This document shows positions 10,401 to 17,230 of a stretch of 33,683 nt of DNA, piece after piece. This DNA comes from Chitinophagales bacterium (GTDB lineage: Bacteria; Bacteroidota; Bacteroidia; Chitinophagales; UBA2359), in contig JAEUUX010000035.1 in assembly GCA_016787295.1 (NCBI GenBank), positions 1-33,683 of the forward strand, written 5' to 3'. Below the pieces are notes generated by a model that saw only the letters and a program-made list of their open reading frames with translations, searched no databases and was not told the origin of the DNA. Each line of letters opens with the position of its first letter. Within the stretch, counting starts at the first letter, position 1. Both the position numbers and the translations under genes were made by a program.

Positions 10401-12299
10401 ACTCAAAACAATAATCCTATCCCTACCATTACGGGAGATGATGCCATCTGCGCCGGTCAAAGTTCCACTTTGAACGCAGGAAGCTATAGTAGCTATGTGT
10501 GGAACAATGTTGCCAATTCCGCTACTATTAATGTGGGAGGTGGTACGTATAGTGTAACGGTGACGGATAGCAACGGTTGCACGGGTACAGATAGTTTTGT
10601 AGTAACAGAAAACCCTAACCCCACACCGACCATAACGGGCGATGATGCTGTATGTGCAGGACAAAACTCTGTGTTAGATGCAGGTGCTTATAACGCTTAT
10701 ACTTGGTCAAATGGTTTGGGTAGCAATGCAACAGTTATTGTTACGCAAAGCAATACGTATACCGTCACAGTGACAGATACGAATGGTTGTACGGGTACTG
10801 ATAACTTTGTATTTACGGCTAATCCTAACCCCTTGCCAACCATAGATGGAGCTTCTGTGATTTGTGTGGGCGAAAGTAGCACATTGTCAGCAGGTAACTA
10901 TAGTAGTTATACTTGGTCAAATGCAATGAATACCCCTACTATTAGTGTTTCAGTTGCTGGTAGCTACAGTGTTACAGTGACTGATGCGAATGGTTGCACA
11001 GGTACAGACGATTTTGCAGTAACGGTAAATGCTCCGCCGATAGCTACGGTTATCACTTGCACAGAAACAACATACACTTCAGTTACCTTCAGTTGGAATG
11101 CTGTGGCAGGTGTTACGGAATATTTGGTGAGCATCAACAATGAGCCAGCCCAAACAATTGCAGGTACAACTACCATTGTGGACGGTCTCTCACAAGGACA
11201 AACCGTGACGATTAGTGTCGTTGCAATAGGTACGAATGATTGTGGGAATAGCCCCGAAGCTACCCAAACCTGTACGACCGATGTGTTTGTTTGTCCTGAA
11301 GCAAGTTTTACTATTAACAACCTCGATGATACTTATTGCATAGACTTTGGTACAGTAAACCTCGATTTTGTTCCTAATGGTGGAACCTTTAGCATCGATG
11401 GTAGCGAAATTGTTGGCAGTAGTTTTGATACTAACGAACAGGGTGTAGGGGAGCATACGATTTTATATGAATACATTAATCCCGCTAATGGGTGCTTCTA
11501 TGACACAATGGTAGTTGTCAATATCGTTCCGTTACCAGCGCCTTTGTTTACTTTGCCCGAAGGTGTGTGTATTGCTGAACCCTTTGCTCCGACCTATACA
11601 GGCAGTTCTGTAGTGGAATATACTTGGGATTTTGGGGAAGCAGGTAGCCAAAACGTTGCGCAACCTATTCCTATCAGCTATACGACCAACGGTACAAAAG
11701 TGATAAACTTGGAGGTTGTTGATGTTAATGGTTGTGAAAACAATGTATCTAATACGCTTATTGTATCATCGGCAACAGCAAACATTACGGCGAATCCCGA
11801 TTCTGTTTTGTTTGGCAATGCGGCACTATTGCAGGCTATTGGCACATCGAGTTCGGGTGGTAGTGTGAACTATGTTTGGTCGGTATCTGATTCAACTTGT
11901 GCCAACGTCACCTGTTCGAACATTAGCGTTAGCCCTACCAACGAAACCCTATATACCGTGACGGTGACAGATAGTTTTGGTTGCACAGCTACGGCGCAAC
12001 AAGCCATTGGTGTATATTATGAAAATTTGGTCATTATCCCAAGTGCGTTTTCACCCAATGGTGACTCCCAAAACGACCAATTCCAAATATTCGGACGTAA
12101 TATTAGCGAAGTAGAATTGGCAATATATGACCGTTGGGGACAAAAAATGTATGAAGGACAAGGGAATAGCACTTTGAACTGGGACGGTACTTATAAGGGT
12201 AAAGTCATGGAAATCAATGTGTTTGTCTATTATGCCACTGTTACTTTTATCGATGGCAAGCGCGAGTTCTTTAAAGGTAATGTTACTTTGGTGCGCTAA
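4434..12299 (+). CDS. Giant T9SS-secreted adhesin-like protein with about 26 Ig-like repeats and a type B sorting domain
   Basis: A 2621-aa protein. The ATG at 4434 gives a proper signal peptide (MKKILLCFAILSLPFVPTLDA); a TTG six bases earlier was not used. Residues of about 55-350 form a Cys-rich head. Residues of about 355-2200 are about 26 tandem units of about 71 aa with consensus PSISG-x-x-x-x-C-x-G, Y-x-WSNG, GTYTVTVTDxxGCTGT. These resemble bacterial Ig-like/SprB-type repeats. Then come a fibronectin-III-like segment (about 2203-2285), a PKD-like domain (YTWDFGEAGS) and, from about residue 2532, a CHU_C gliding-associated C-terminal domain (IIPSAFSPNGDSQNDQF, YDRWGQKMYEG), the type B T9SS signal. 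Likely role: surface adhesin exported by T9SS. The last repeats are the most alike, with a three-repeat unit duplicated at an offset of 615 bp. It ends before strong hairpins. Confidence 0.9.
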   Translation: MKKILLCFAILSLPFVPTLDAHPNAFHRLFALPFGARPNPTPPIAALPPYTDADLCPFINAGPDQSNCAAGCVTLTADFAEINNTSNYQIQDIAYAPYPFNSPTATNVIVDLDDIWSGVVNMPFSFCFYGSVYNQLVIGANGVITFNTNYANTYCVWPINNGLPSPTMSGNPFTNVICAPFHDIDPSVGFDPNRIRWHLEGSAPCRKMVITWRNVPMYSGACNSQLATQQIVLHETSNAIDTYIQNKPICGSWNGGQAIHGIQNAAGTVARIVPGRNNNSQWSTSNEGKRFIPTGTPAYAITWTANGATVGNGASINVCPTQTTNYIAQITYTKCNGNTLTVSDTVRVNVAGLANAAINGNTTICNGQATTLTATGGGTYQWSTGSAATSISVNSANTYTVTVTGANGCTATATTIVTVAANLSPSISGTTAICQGTNTILSANAGFSTYSWSNGMNGQSISVGGAGTYTVTVSSASGCTGTASVSVSVNPNPSPSISGTPTFCQGSSTTITASNGFNSYTWSNGGNSQSISVSNTGTYTVTVSNAAGCTGTAQYSVTANPLPSPSISGNNAICAGANTTLVAMGGGTYLWSSGQATNSINVSPNSNTVYIVTVTSPQGCTATAQTTVTVNAPPAASASGGGNVCSGGIISLTASGGGTYVWQGAGITPVTANQQNPAIPNAVAGMSGTYTVTVTSPEGCTATAQVSVNVSDCACPNPPTVSTSGGGQICAATSFDITATIGGGATTVTWTSSGSGTFSNGGTGTTVSYTPAANETGSITITATTDDPDGAGLLCSPATTTLTLVINPIPQPNASNDGPVCNDGTANLNASGGTSYLWSGNGIDATNESLQNPTINNITTNATYIVTVTNNGCTATASTTVNVLPPPSPSITGDTELCQGESTTLTANGGLSYLWSNGATTTTIDTDISGNYGVTVTDASGCTATTETTLQINPLPTPSIDGPDQVCEGETATFAVSGFATYSWSNSANTASIDITASGTYTVTVTDAIGCSGTASKTLVINPNPPTTIIGDTQLCDGEQSTLDAGAGYIAYNWSNGAQIQLATVNTTDTYTVTVTSNGGCTQTASIQVVVNPPLTPSIDGPTGICEGASANLTIVGGNFTQYQWSDGSNTASINTSVGGTYIVTVTNAAGCSATTETNLVINPIPIIVIEGATGFCAGGFSQLTATPSGYAQYSWSNFEISQVINAFVGGDYSVTVTDQFGCTNNTQVSVAEIVLIPTIEGSTLLCNGNDTDLSVAAGFSSYEWSTGSNSNTINVNEPDMYAVTVTDALGCTGSANVNVDVVPTLPATVTAEPYLCANDTAYIDLVQEYTSYLWNTGDTIQNITSTIPGTYTVTVSDDNGCTGEGAVTIEGVVLTPVITGNTTFCISTTLSATGGAFTNYLWSTGAVSPSITTNFTGTYTVTVTNINLCTATASISVTQNANLSPSITGNTAFCDGQNSVLSTTTPFNTYAWSNAVNTPTTTVSNTGTYTVTVTDLQGCVGTATYSVTENPNPTPTITGDNSICPNETSTLSTTQSYTSYAWSSGDNTQSINVGGGTYTVTVTNQNGCTGTTIFTVVANTPPTPNIIGDNTICYNETSNLSTAQSYAAYSWSFNNSNSASITVGGGTYSITVTDNNGCTGTDDYVVTQNPAPQPTINGSTTFCANGSSVLSGGNFASYSWSTGENTANITVTNGGTYTLTVTDSNACTATATVVITVTNQLSPSIVGTPNICTGNTTIIDAGIFPNYTWSNGANTATITVGAGTYSVTVSDAGGCSGTDSFTVVENPNPTPNITGDDAICAGQSSMLNAGNYSNYTWSNTATTATINVGGGTYTVTVTDNNGCTGIDTFVVTENPNPTPNITGDDAVCVGQNSTLSAGNYSSYTWSNGLGSNATATVTQSNTYTVTVTDTNTCTGTDSFTFTANPNPTPTIGGDDAICAGQISVLSLNGFATYSWSSGENSASINAIGGTYTVTVTDNGCTGTDTFVVTQNNNPIPTITGDDAICAGQSSTLNAGSYSSYVWNNVANSATINVGGGTYSVTVTDSNGCTGTDSFVVTENPNPTPTITGDDAVCAGQNSVLDAGAYNAYTWSNGLGSNATVIVTQSNTYTVTVTDTNGCTGTDNFVFTANPNPLPTIDGASVICVGESSTLSAGNYSSYTWSNAMNTPTISVSVAGSYSVTVTDANGCTGTDDFAVTVNAPPIATVITCTETTYTSVTFSWNAVAGVTEYLVSINNEPAQTIAGTTTIVDGLSQGQTVTISVVAIGTNDCGNSPEATQTCTTDVFVCPEASFTINNLDDTYCIDFGTVNLDFVPNGGTFSIDGSEIVGSSFDTNEQGVGEHTILYEYINPANGCFYDTMVVVNIVPLPAPLFTLPEGVCIAEPFAPTYTGSSVVEYTWDFGEAGSQNVAQPIPISYTTNGTKVINLEVVDVNGCENNVSNTLIVSSATANITANPDSVLFGNAALLQAIGTSSSGGSVNYVWSVSDSTCANVTCSNISVSPTNETLYTVTVTDSFGCTATAQQAIGVYYENLVIIPSAFSPNGDSQNDQFQIFGRNISEVELAIYDRWGQKMYEGQGNSTLNWDGTYKGKVMEINVFVYYATVTFIDGKREFFKGNVTLVR

Positions 12300-12341
12300 A
12301 GCAAGATGATAGTCATTTTTGCATAGTAGCATAGTTACAAA

Positions 12342-12385
12342 ACAATAGCCTCGACATAGGTTTTTGACCCTGTCGAGGCTATTGT
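12342..12385. terminator. Hairpin downstream of the giant gene
   Basis: Perfect 15-bp inverted repeat, ACAATAGCCTCGACA at 12342-12356 and its complement at 12371-12385, with a 14-base loop. It lies 43 bases after the giant gene's stop. There is no long T-run, so termination strength is uncertain. Confidence 0.6.
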
Positions 12386-12466
12386 ATATCGAGTGAAATA
12401 ATGGTTTTATAAACAATAAATCTTCCTGTTTTTGGAAAACAAACAGTTTGGGTCTTGATTATATTC

Positions 12467-12521
12467 TCTTACTAAAGAAAACGGTCTGGGAGTCATTTCC
12501 AGACCGTTTTCTTTAGTAAGA
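12467..12521. terminator. Bidirectional terminator between convergent genes
   Basis: Perfect 23-bp stem (12467-12489 with 12499-12521) around a 9-base loop, GC-rich near the loop and A/T-rich at the base. It sits between the giant plus-strand gene and the minus-strand carboxyltransferase gene, where a terminator serving both is expected. Confidence 0.8.
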
Positions 12522-12541
12522 ATATTGCTGCGATAAAAAAA

Positions 12542-14146
12542 TTACATTCGGAACACACCATAGCGGTTGTCGCTCTGAATAGGTGTATTATTGACTGTTG
12601 CTAAACAAAAAGCCAATACATTGCGGGTTTCGCGCGGGTCTATAATACCGTCGTCCCAAATTTGGGCGGTGGCATGATAGGCATTCGATTCTTTTTGCAC
12701 TTCTTTTATCATGTATTCGCGCATTTGGCGAGCTTGCTCTTCGTCTACGGTCACGCCCATTTTATTGGCACTTTCGCGCTGTACCAATTCCATGACACCT
12801 GCTAATTGTTCGGGACCCATGACGGCTATTTGGTGGTTTGGATAGCTGAACAAGAAGCGCGGTTCGTAGGCTCGACCACTCATGCCATAGTTGCCTGCTC
12901 CATACGAAGCGCCCATCATTATGGTAATGGCTGGCACTTCGCTATTCGAAACGGCATTGATGAGTTTTGCGCCATGTTTAATGATTCCCTCTTGTTCATA
13001 CTGTTTGCCCACCATAAAACCTGTAATATTCTGCAAATAGATGATAGGTTTGTTATTGCGGTTGCACAGTTGAATGAAGTGTGCGCCTTTGTTGGACGAA
13101 TCGGAAAACAAAACACCGTTGTTTGCCAAAATACCTACGGGATAGCCGTGGATATGTGCATAGCCACACACCAAAGTTGTGCCGTAATCGGGTTTAAATT
13201 CTGAAAATTCGGAACCGTCGACAATGCGTGCAATGACTTCGCGCGCATCGAAAGGTTTGCGAACATCTGCCGACACAATGCCCAATAGTTCTTCTATATG
13301 ATATAAAGGTTCGGCGAAGGAGATGTCAACAGGGTTTTGGTGCGGATTAGCAGGGCGGAAATGGCGAACAATTTCGCGTGCTTTTTCTATGGCAGACCTT
13401 TCGTCGGGAGCTAAGTAGTCGGACACACCCGATATTTTGCTGTGCATATCAGCTCCTCCGAGTGTTTCGTCGTCGACAATTTCGTTCGTTGCCATTTTGA
13501 CCAAAGGTGGTCCTGCCAAAAACACTTTGGCGCGTTCTTTGACCATAATGATATAATCGGACATGCCGGGAATATAAGCGCCACCAGCAGTGCTGTTACC
13601 AAAGACAATGGAAATGCTTGGAATACCTTGTTTAGAACGGCGCGTTATTTCGCGAAAATTAACGCCACCTTGAATAAAAATTTTGGCTTGTTCGGGAAGG
13701 TTAGCTCCAGCCGATTCCACGAGGTTAATCATTGGCAAATCGTTTTCGGCGGCAATTTGTCCCATGCGCAGGGCTTTTTGCAGGGTAAAATAGTCTATAG
13801 CACCGCCTTTGTTGGTGCCAACATTAGCAGAAACCGCACACAAACGTCCTTCGACAAGACCGATGCCGCAAACGATGGTGCCGCCGGCTCCAAAACCGCC
13901 TTGATTCAAACCCGCTAAGGGCATCAGTTCGAGGAATGGTGAATCGGGGTCTAACAAAAGTTCTATCCGTTCACGCGCCAATAGTTTGTCTTGTTTTCGA
14001 GCTTTTGCAATGTGTTTTTCCTCGCCTTGGTAAAGTGATTTTTGCAAAGTTTCGCGCAAGCGTTCTACCATAGTGGTCATTTGTACCAAGTTGTCTTGGT
14101 AGGTAGCTGATTTAGGATTAATTTTTGAACGTATAATGGCACACAT
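12542..14146 (-). CDS. Acyl-CoA carboxylase carboxyltransferase, methylcrotonyl-CoA carboxylase beta type
   Basis: A 534-aa protein, the usual length for biotin-dependent carboxyltransferase beta subunits, which move CO2 from carboxybiotin to an acyl-CoA. The N-terminal crotonase half has ESAGANLPEQ (144-153), STAGGAYIPGMSD (185-197) and FLAGPPLVK (209-217). The C-terminal half has LQNITGFMVG and GASYGAGNYGMSGRAY, which supply the second oxyanion hole. The FLAGPPLVK motif and the C-terminal YGVFRM are closer to methylcrotonyl- or geranyl-CoA carboxylases than to propionyl-CoA carboxylase. The exact substrate is inferred only. The ATG was chosen over a TTG 21 bases upstream because a promoter -7 box (TACCTTG) overlaps that TTG. 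No biotin carboxylase or biotin-carrier subunit is adjacent. Confidence 0.9.
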   Translation of the reverse strand: MCAIIRSKINPKSATYQDNLVQMTTMVERLRETLQKSLYQGEEKHIAKARKQDKLLARERIELLLDPDSPFLELMPLAGLNQGGFGAGGTIVCGIGLVEGRLCAVSANVGTNKGGAIDYFTLQKALRMGQIAAENDLPMINLVESAGANLPEQAKIFIQGGVNFREITRRSKQGIPSISIVFGNSTAGGAYIPGMSDYIIMVKERAKVFLAGPPLVKMATNEIVDDETLGGADMHSKISGVSDYLAPDERSAIEKAREIVRHFRPANPHQNPVDISFAEPLYHIEELLGIVSADVRKPFDAREVIARIVDGSEFSEFKPDYGTTLVCGYAHIHGYPVGILANNGVLFSDSSNKGAHFIQLCNRNNKPIIYLQNITGFMVGKQYEQEGIIKHGAKLINAVSNSEVPAITIMMGASYGAGNYGMSGRAYEPRFLFSYPNHQIAVMGPEQLAGVMELVQRESANKMGVTVDEEQARQMREYMIKEVQKESNAYHATAQIWDDGIIDPRETRNVLAFCLATVNNTPIQSDNRYGVFRM

Positions 14147-14164
14147 AGTATCGATTTTGGGCTG

Positions 14165-14195
14165 CAAGGTACGACTTTTGAGGGAAATTTACAAA
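14165..14195 (-). promoter_or_regulatory. Promoter of the carboxyltransferase gene
   Basis: On the minus strand TTTG (14195-14192), 20 bases, then TACCTTG (14171-14165). This fits the Bacteroidota TTTG / TAnnTTTG promoter except for one missing T. Transcription would start about 10 bases before the ATG at 14146, which supports that start. Confidence 0.55.
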
Positions 14196-14385
14196 TGGTG
14201 CTTATCATTATGTTGCTGGTGTTTGGAAAAAATACTTAATGATGTGTGTGTGATGCTTGATATTTTTATAGACTAATGTGGTTGTTTTGTGCAAATACCA
14301 TGCCCACTTCAATGGCTAAAACTTATTTGCATAAAAAAATGAATGCTTTTTGAGGTAGTATATCACAATTGTTCAAAATTTATAC

Positions 14386-14393
14386 TACTTTTG
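14386..14393 (+). promoter_or_regulatory. Promoter -7 box of the propeller gene
   Basis: TACTTTTG matches the Bacteroidota -7 consensus TAnnTTTG, 54 bases before the ATG. A clear -33 TTTG at the right distance is not seen; the nearest TTG is at 14369-14371. Confidence 0.5.
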
Positions 14394-14447
14394 CATTCAA
14401 ATCAAAACTTTAACTAAATAGCAACCACTATCAAAAATCCAAATTAA

Positions 14448-17126
14448 ATGAGTATGACTCAATTGTTTACGAAATTGATTTTTTTTGCAACCTCTGTATT
14501 ATTGTTAAGTGTAGTTGGGAAGGGCATTTATCAGCATTATTTCCCAAATGCGACACCGCAAAAGCGAGAGCGCGGTTTTGACCAAGCCATTGCTCGCGCT
14601 CAACGCATGAAACAACACCAAGACAATCATACCTACAGCTTGAACGACGTTTTTGTCGCCCAAAAAGCTGCTGACCAACAACTACAGTTGCGCGATGCAT
14701 GTGTGGCTTCGTTGGCTTGGCAGGATTTGGGACCGAACAACGTAGGCGGACGCTCGCGCACGCTTTTAGTTGACCGCAACAATACAAATCGTCTTTATGC
14801 GGGTAGTGTGGCAGGTGGTATTTGGATATCCGACGATGTAGGCATGAATTGGCATCGCTATGCAGGTTCCGATACCATGACAACATTATCTATTAGCCAT
14901 ATTGTGCAGGGCATAGATGGTACGATCTATGTTGGGACAGGCGAATACTACGAAAATGGCTATGCTTATGGGCTTGATGCCTCGAAAGTGCCGGGATATG
15001 GCATGTATCGTTCTACTGATGGCGGACAAACGTTTCATTTTTTGGAAGCGACACGTCCCAATAATTATGATGCGCAGCCAAATAACTATGATTGGGCGTT
15101 TGTGAATGCCTTAGCTGTTGATCCTACCAATGCTAACCGCCTTTATGCAGCTACCCAGCGTGGTGTGTGGGTATCGAACGATAAAGGTTTAACTTGGCAG
15201 CGTCCCGCAGGTTTGTCAGGTACGGCTTTGGCATGGGATATTCAGGTTGCACCCAATGGAAAGGTGTATGTAGCCTATAGCAATGGTATTTATGTGTCTG
15301 AAAATGGTGGATCTTTTGTCAATATAAGCAATAACTTAGCAGGCAATATTCCCTATACTGGCTCGCGCCGCAAAATAGCAGTATCGCCTTCCGATACCAA
15401 TTATGTATATGTGGTAACGACCAACAGTGGCTGTATTGACCATGTATACCAAAGTAGCAACGGTGGACAATTGTGGGTAGAAATTGGTGAGGGAGATGAT
15501 TTTTTCAGTCCTTGTAGCAGTTATTGCCAGTGTTGGTATGACTTGACGATAGCCGTTAATCCCTATAATCCACAAAATATTTATTTGGGCGGGGTTACTT
15601 TGTGGGCATGGCACGGAGAGATAGGTTGGTCACAGATAGACAATTTGGACGAAAATGCTGCTAATCCCTACTATGTTCATGCCGATAAACATGGTATTAC
15701 GTTTGATAGCAACACACCCAATAGAGCCTATATTGCCTGTGATGGTGGTATTTTTCGCTCCAACAATGCAGGTAGTTATGAACCACATTTTTTGGAAGTT
15801 AATAAAGGTTATAATGTCACCCAATTTTATTCGATGTCGGCGGGTTATGAGGGCAATGTTATTGCAGGTGCGCAAGACAATGGCACACAATTGATTAACT
15901 ATAACTTCAATTCTATTGCCACTTCGCGCGAAGTGATGGGTGGTGACGGTGGTTATTGCGAAATTTCTCACATCAATCCCAACATCGTTTTTGCAGAATA
16001 TCAAGAGGGGTATATGTCGCGCTCGGTGAGTGGCGGCGATGGTTTTGCTTCTTTTTTTGATGAAAATATAGACGAAGACCATGATGGTGCGCCCGATGCA
16101 GGCGCTCCTTTCATAACGCCTTTCTTTTTGTGGGAAAACGAACAACGCTATTTCAATGGTGATGGTGTGGTTGATGCCAAATTTTTTACAGGTGACAATG
16201 CTCGCCGTATTTGGATGGTTAGTGAGCCTTTGACGACCAGCATTATCCCTGAATGGAAAATTATTGGTACTTTTACGAATGGTGAATTGGCTTCTTTGTG
16301 TGCCAATAGTACAGGTAATACTGTTTTTGCCACTTCTACCAACGGTAAATGTATGCGCCTCAACAACCTCAATAGCATCCTTGTCAAAAAAGATTTAAAC
16401 GACCCGATGTTCCAAAATCGCTTTTTATCAGGTGTAGCGGTAGAGAGCGGCGACCCTAATAAATTGGTAGTGGTAGCAGGCAACTATGGCAATGACGACT
16501 ATGTGTTTTTCTCCCAAAATGCCATGTCCAATACACCAACTTTTGTTTCCTTACAACACAATTTGCCCAAAATGCCCGTTTATGATGTGGTTATTAATCC
16601 TGCTAATCCTGATTATTACCTTATTATTGGCACCGAATTGGGAGTGTGGTCATATAGCCTGAACCAACAATGCTGGACGGAACAAAATGTAGGTGTTGGA
16701 CGCGTGCCGGTGTATCGGGTACGTTTGCAAAATATGCGGACAGTAGGTTGTGAGGTGTTGTACATTGGTACACACGGTCGTGGTATGTTGCGTTCTACTT
16801 CGCTCACCTATGAAGGCTGCGATACACACATTGCATTTGAGAATGTGGTAGGACAAAATGCCATCACGCCCAACCATCTCGACCTCAAAGTTGTACCCAC
16901 TATTTTGCAACAACAAGCAACAGTACAATATCATTTGCCCGACAATGTTATGCAAGGACAATTGCAAGTCTACAATGCTCAAGGTGGTTTGGTGTATCAA
17001 CAAGATATTCGCAGTAATGAACCACAAATAAGTTTGCTACGTAGCAATTTTCCTGCTTCTGGCTTATATTTTGTGACAATTGTGGCAAATAATCGGTCAA
17101 AAGTGGTGAAAATATTGGTACAATAA
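14448..17126 (+). CDS. Secreted beta-propeller (BNR/sortilin-like) protein with T9SS type A sorting tail
   Basis: An 892-aa protein. Residues of about 5-25 are a hydrophobic export signal. From about residue 85 it follows the pattern of T9SS-secreted WD40/YVTN/BNR-repeat proteins, beginning WQDLGPNNVGGRSR and LYAGSVAGGIWISDD. Several Asp-box-like turns are visible: STDGGQTF, SNDKGLTW, SENGGSF and SSNGGQLW. The final 75 or so residues form a Por-type sorting domain: VVPTILQQQATVQYHLP, VYNAQGGLVYQQ, ASGLYFVTI and the basic end KVVKILVQ. It is expected to be exported by T9SS and either released or attached at the surface. Glycan binding or hydrolysis is possible for this fold, but no catalytic residues can be assigned. 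ATGs at 14448 and 14454 are both usable starts. Confidence 0.85.
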   Translation: MSMTQLFTKLIFFATSVLLLSVVGKGIYQHYFPNATPQKRERGFDQAIARAQRMKQHQDNHTYSLNDVFVAQKAADQQLQLRDACVASLAWQDLGPNNVGGRSRTLLVDRNNTNRLYAGSVAGGIWISDDVGMNWHRYAGSDTMTTLSISHIVQGIDGTIYVGTGEYYENGYAYGLDASKVPGYGMYRSTDGGQTFHFLEATRPNNYDAQPNNYDWAFVNALAVDPTNANRLYAATQRGVWVSNDKGLTWQRPAGLSGTALAWDIQVAPNGKVYVAYSNGIYVSENGGSFVNISNNLAGNIPYTGSRRKIAVSPSDTNYVYVVTTNSGCIDHVYQSSNGGQLWVEIGEGDDFFSPCSSYCQCWYDLTIAVNPYNPQNIYLGGVTLWAWHGEIGWSQIDNLDENAANPYYVHADKHGITFDSNTPNRAYIACDGGIFRSNNAGSYEPHFLEVNKGYNVTQFYSMSAGYEGNVIAGAQDNGTQLINYNFNSIATSREVMGGDGGYCEISHINPNIVFAEYQEGYMSRSVSGGDGFASFFDENIDEDHDGAPDAGAPFITPFFLWENEQRYFNGDGVVDAKFFTGDNARRIWMVSEPLTTSIIPEWKIIGTFTNGELASLCANSTGNTVFATSTNGKCMRLNNLNSILVKKDLNDPMFQNRFLSGVAVESGDPNKLVVVAGNYGNDDYVFFSQNAMSNTPTFVSLQHNLPKMPVYDVVINPANPDYYLIIGTELGVWSYSLNQQCWTEQNVGVGRVPVYRVRLQNMRTVGCEVLYIGTHGRGMLRSTSLTYEGCDTHIAFENVVGQNAITPNHLDLKVVPTILQQQATVQYHLPDNVMQGQLQVYNAQGGLVYQQDIRSNEPQISLLRSNFPASGLYFVTIVANNRSKVVKILVQ

Positions 17127-17173
17127 ACGAAAAAGAAGTATTGAAGCAAATTAAAGTTGTGTTTGTTGAAAAT

Positions 17174-17208
17174 AAAAAAGCGGTCTCTTATGCAGAGACC
17201 GCTTTTTT
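17174..17208. terminator. Bidirectional intrinsic terminator between the propeller gene and gldJ
   Basis: Perfect 15-bp stem (17174-17188 with 17194-17208), GC-rich core GCGGTCTCT, five-base loop. It is flanked by A6 on one side and T6 on the other, so it works in both directions between convergent genes. Confidence 0.9.
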
Positions 17209-17230
17209 GATTGTGCTTGTTAGAAAAAAT

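Larger units (their letters stand above)
14147..14447. other. Divergent intergenic region with promoters in both directions
   Basis: About 300 bases between the carboxyltransferase and the propeller gene. It is AT-rich, with no open frame of note. It holds one plausible promoter facing each gene (listed separately) and nothing else that I recognise. Confidence 0.7.

Noticed and set aside
5109-11456. Many long antisense open frames inside the giant gene
   Set aside because: They follow from the Thr/Ser/Gly/Val-rich repeat codons on the opposite strand, have Cys/Arg-rich unlikely products and no start signals.
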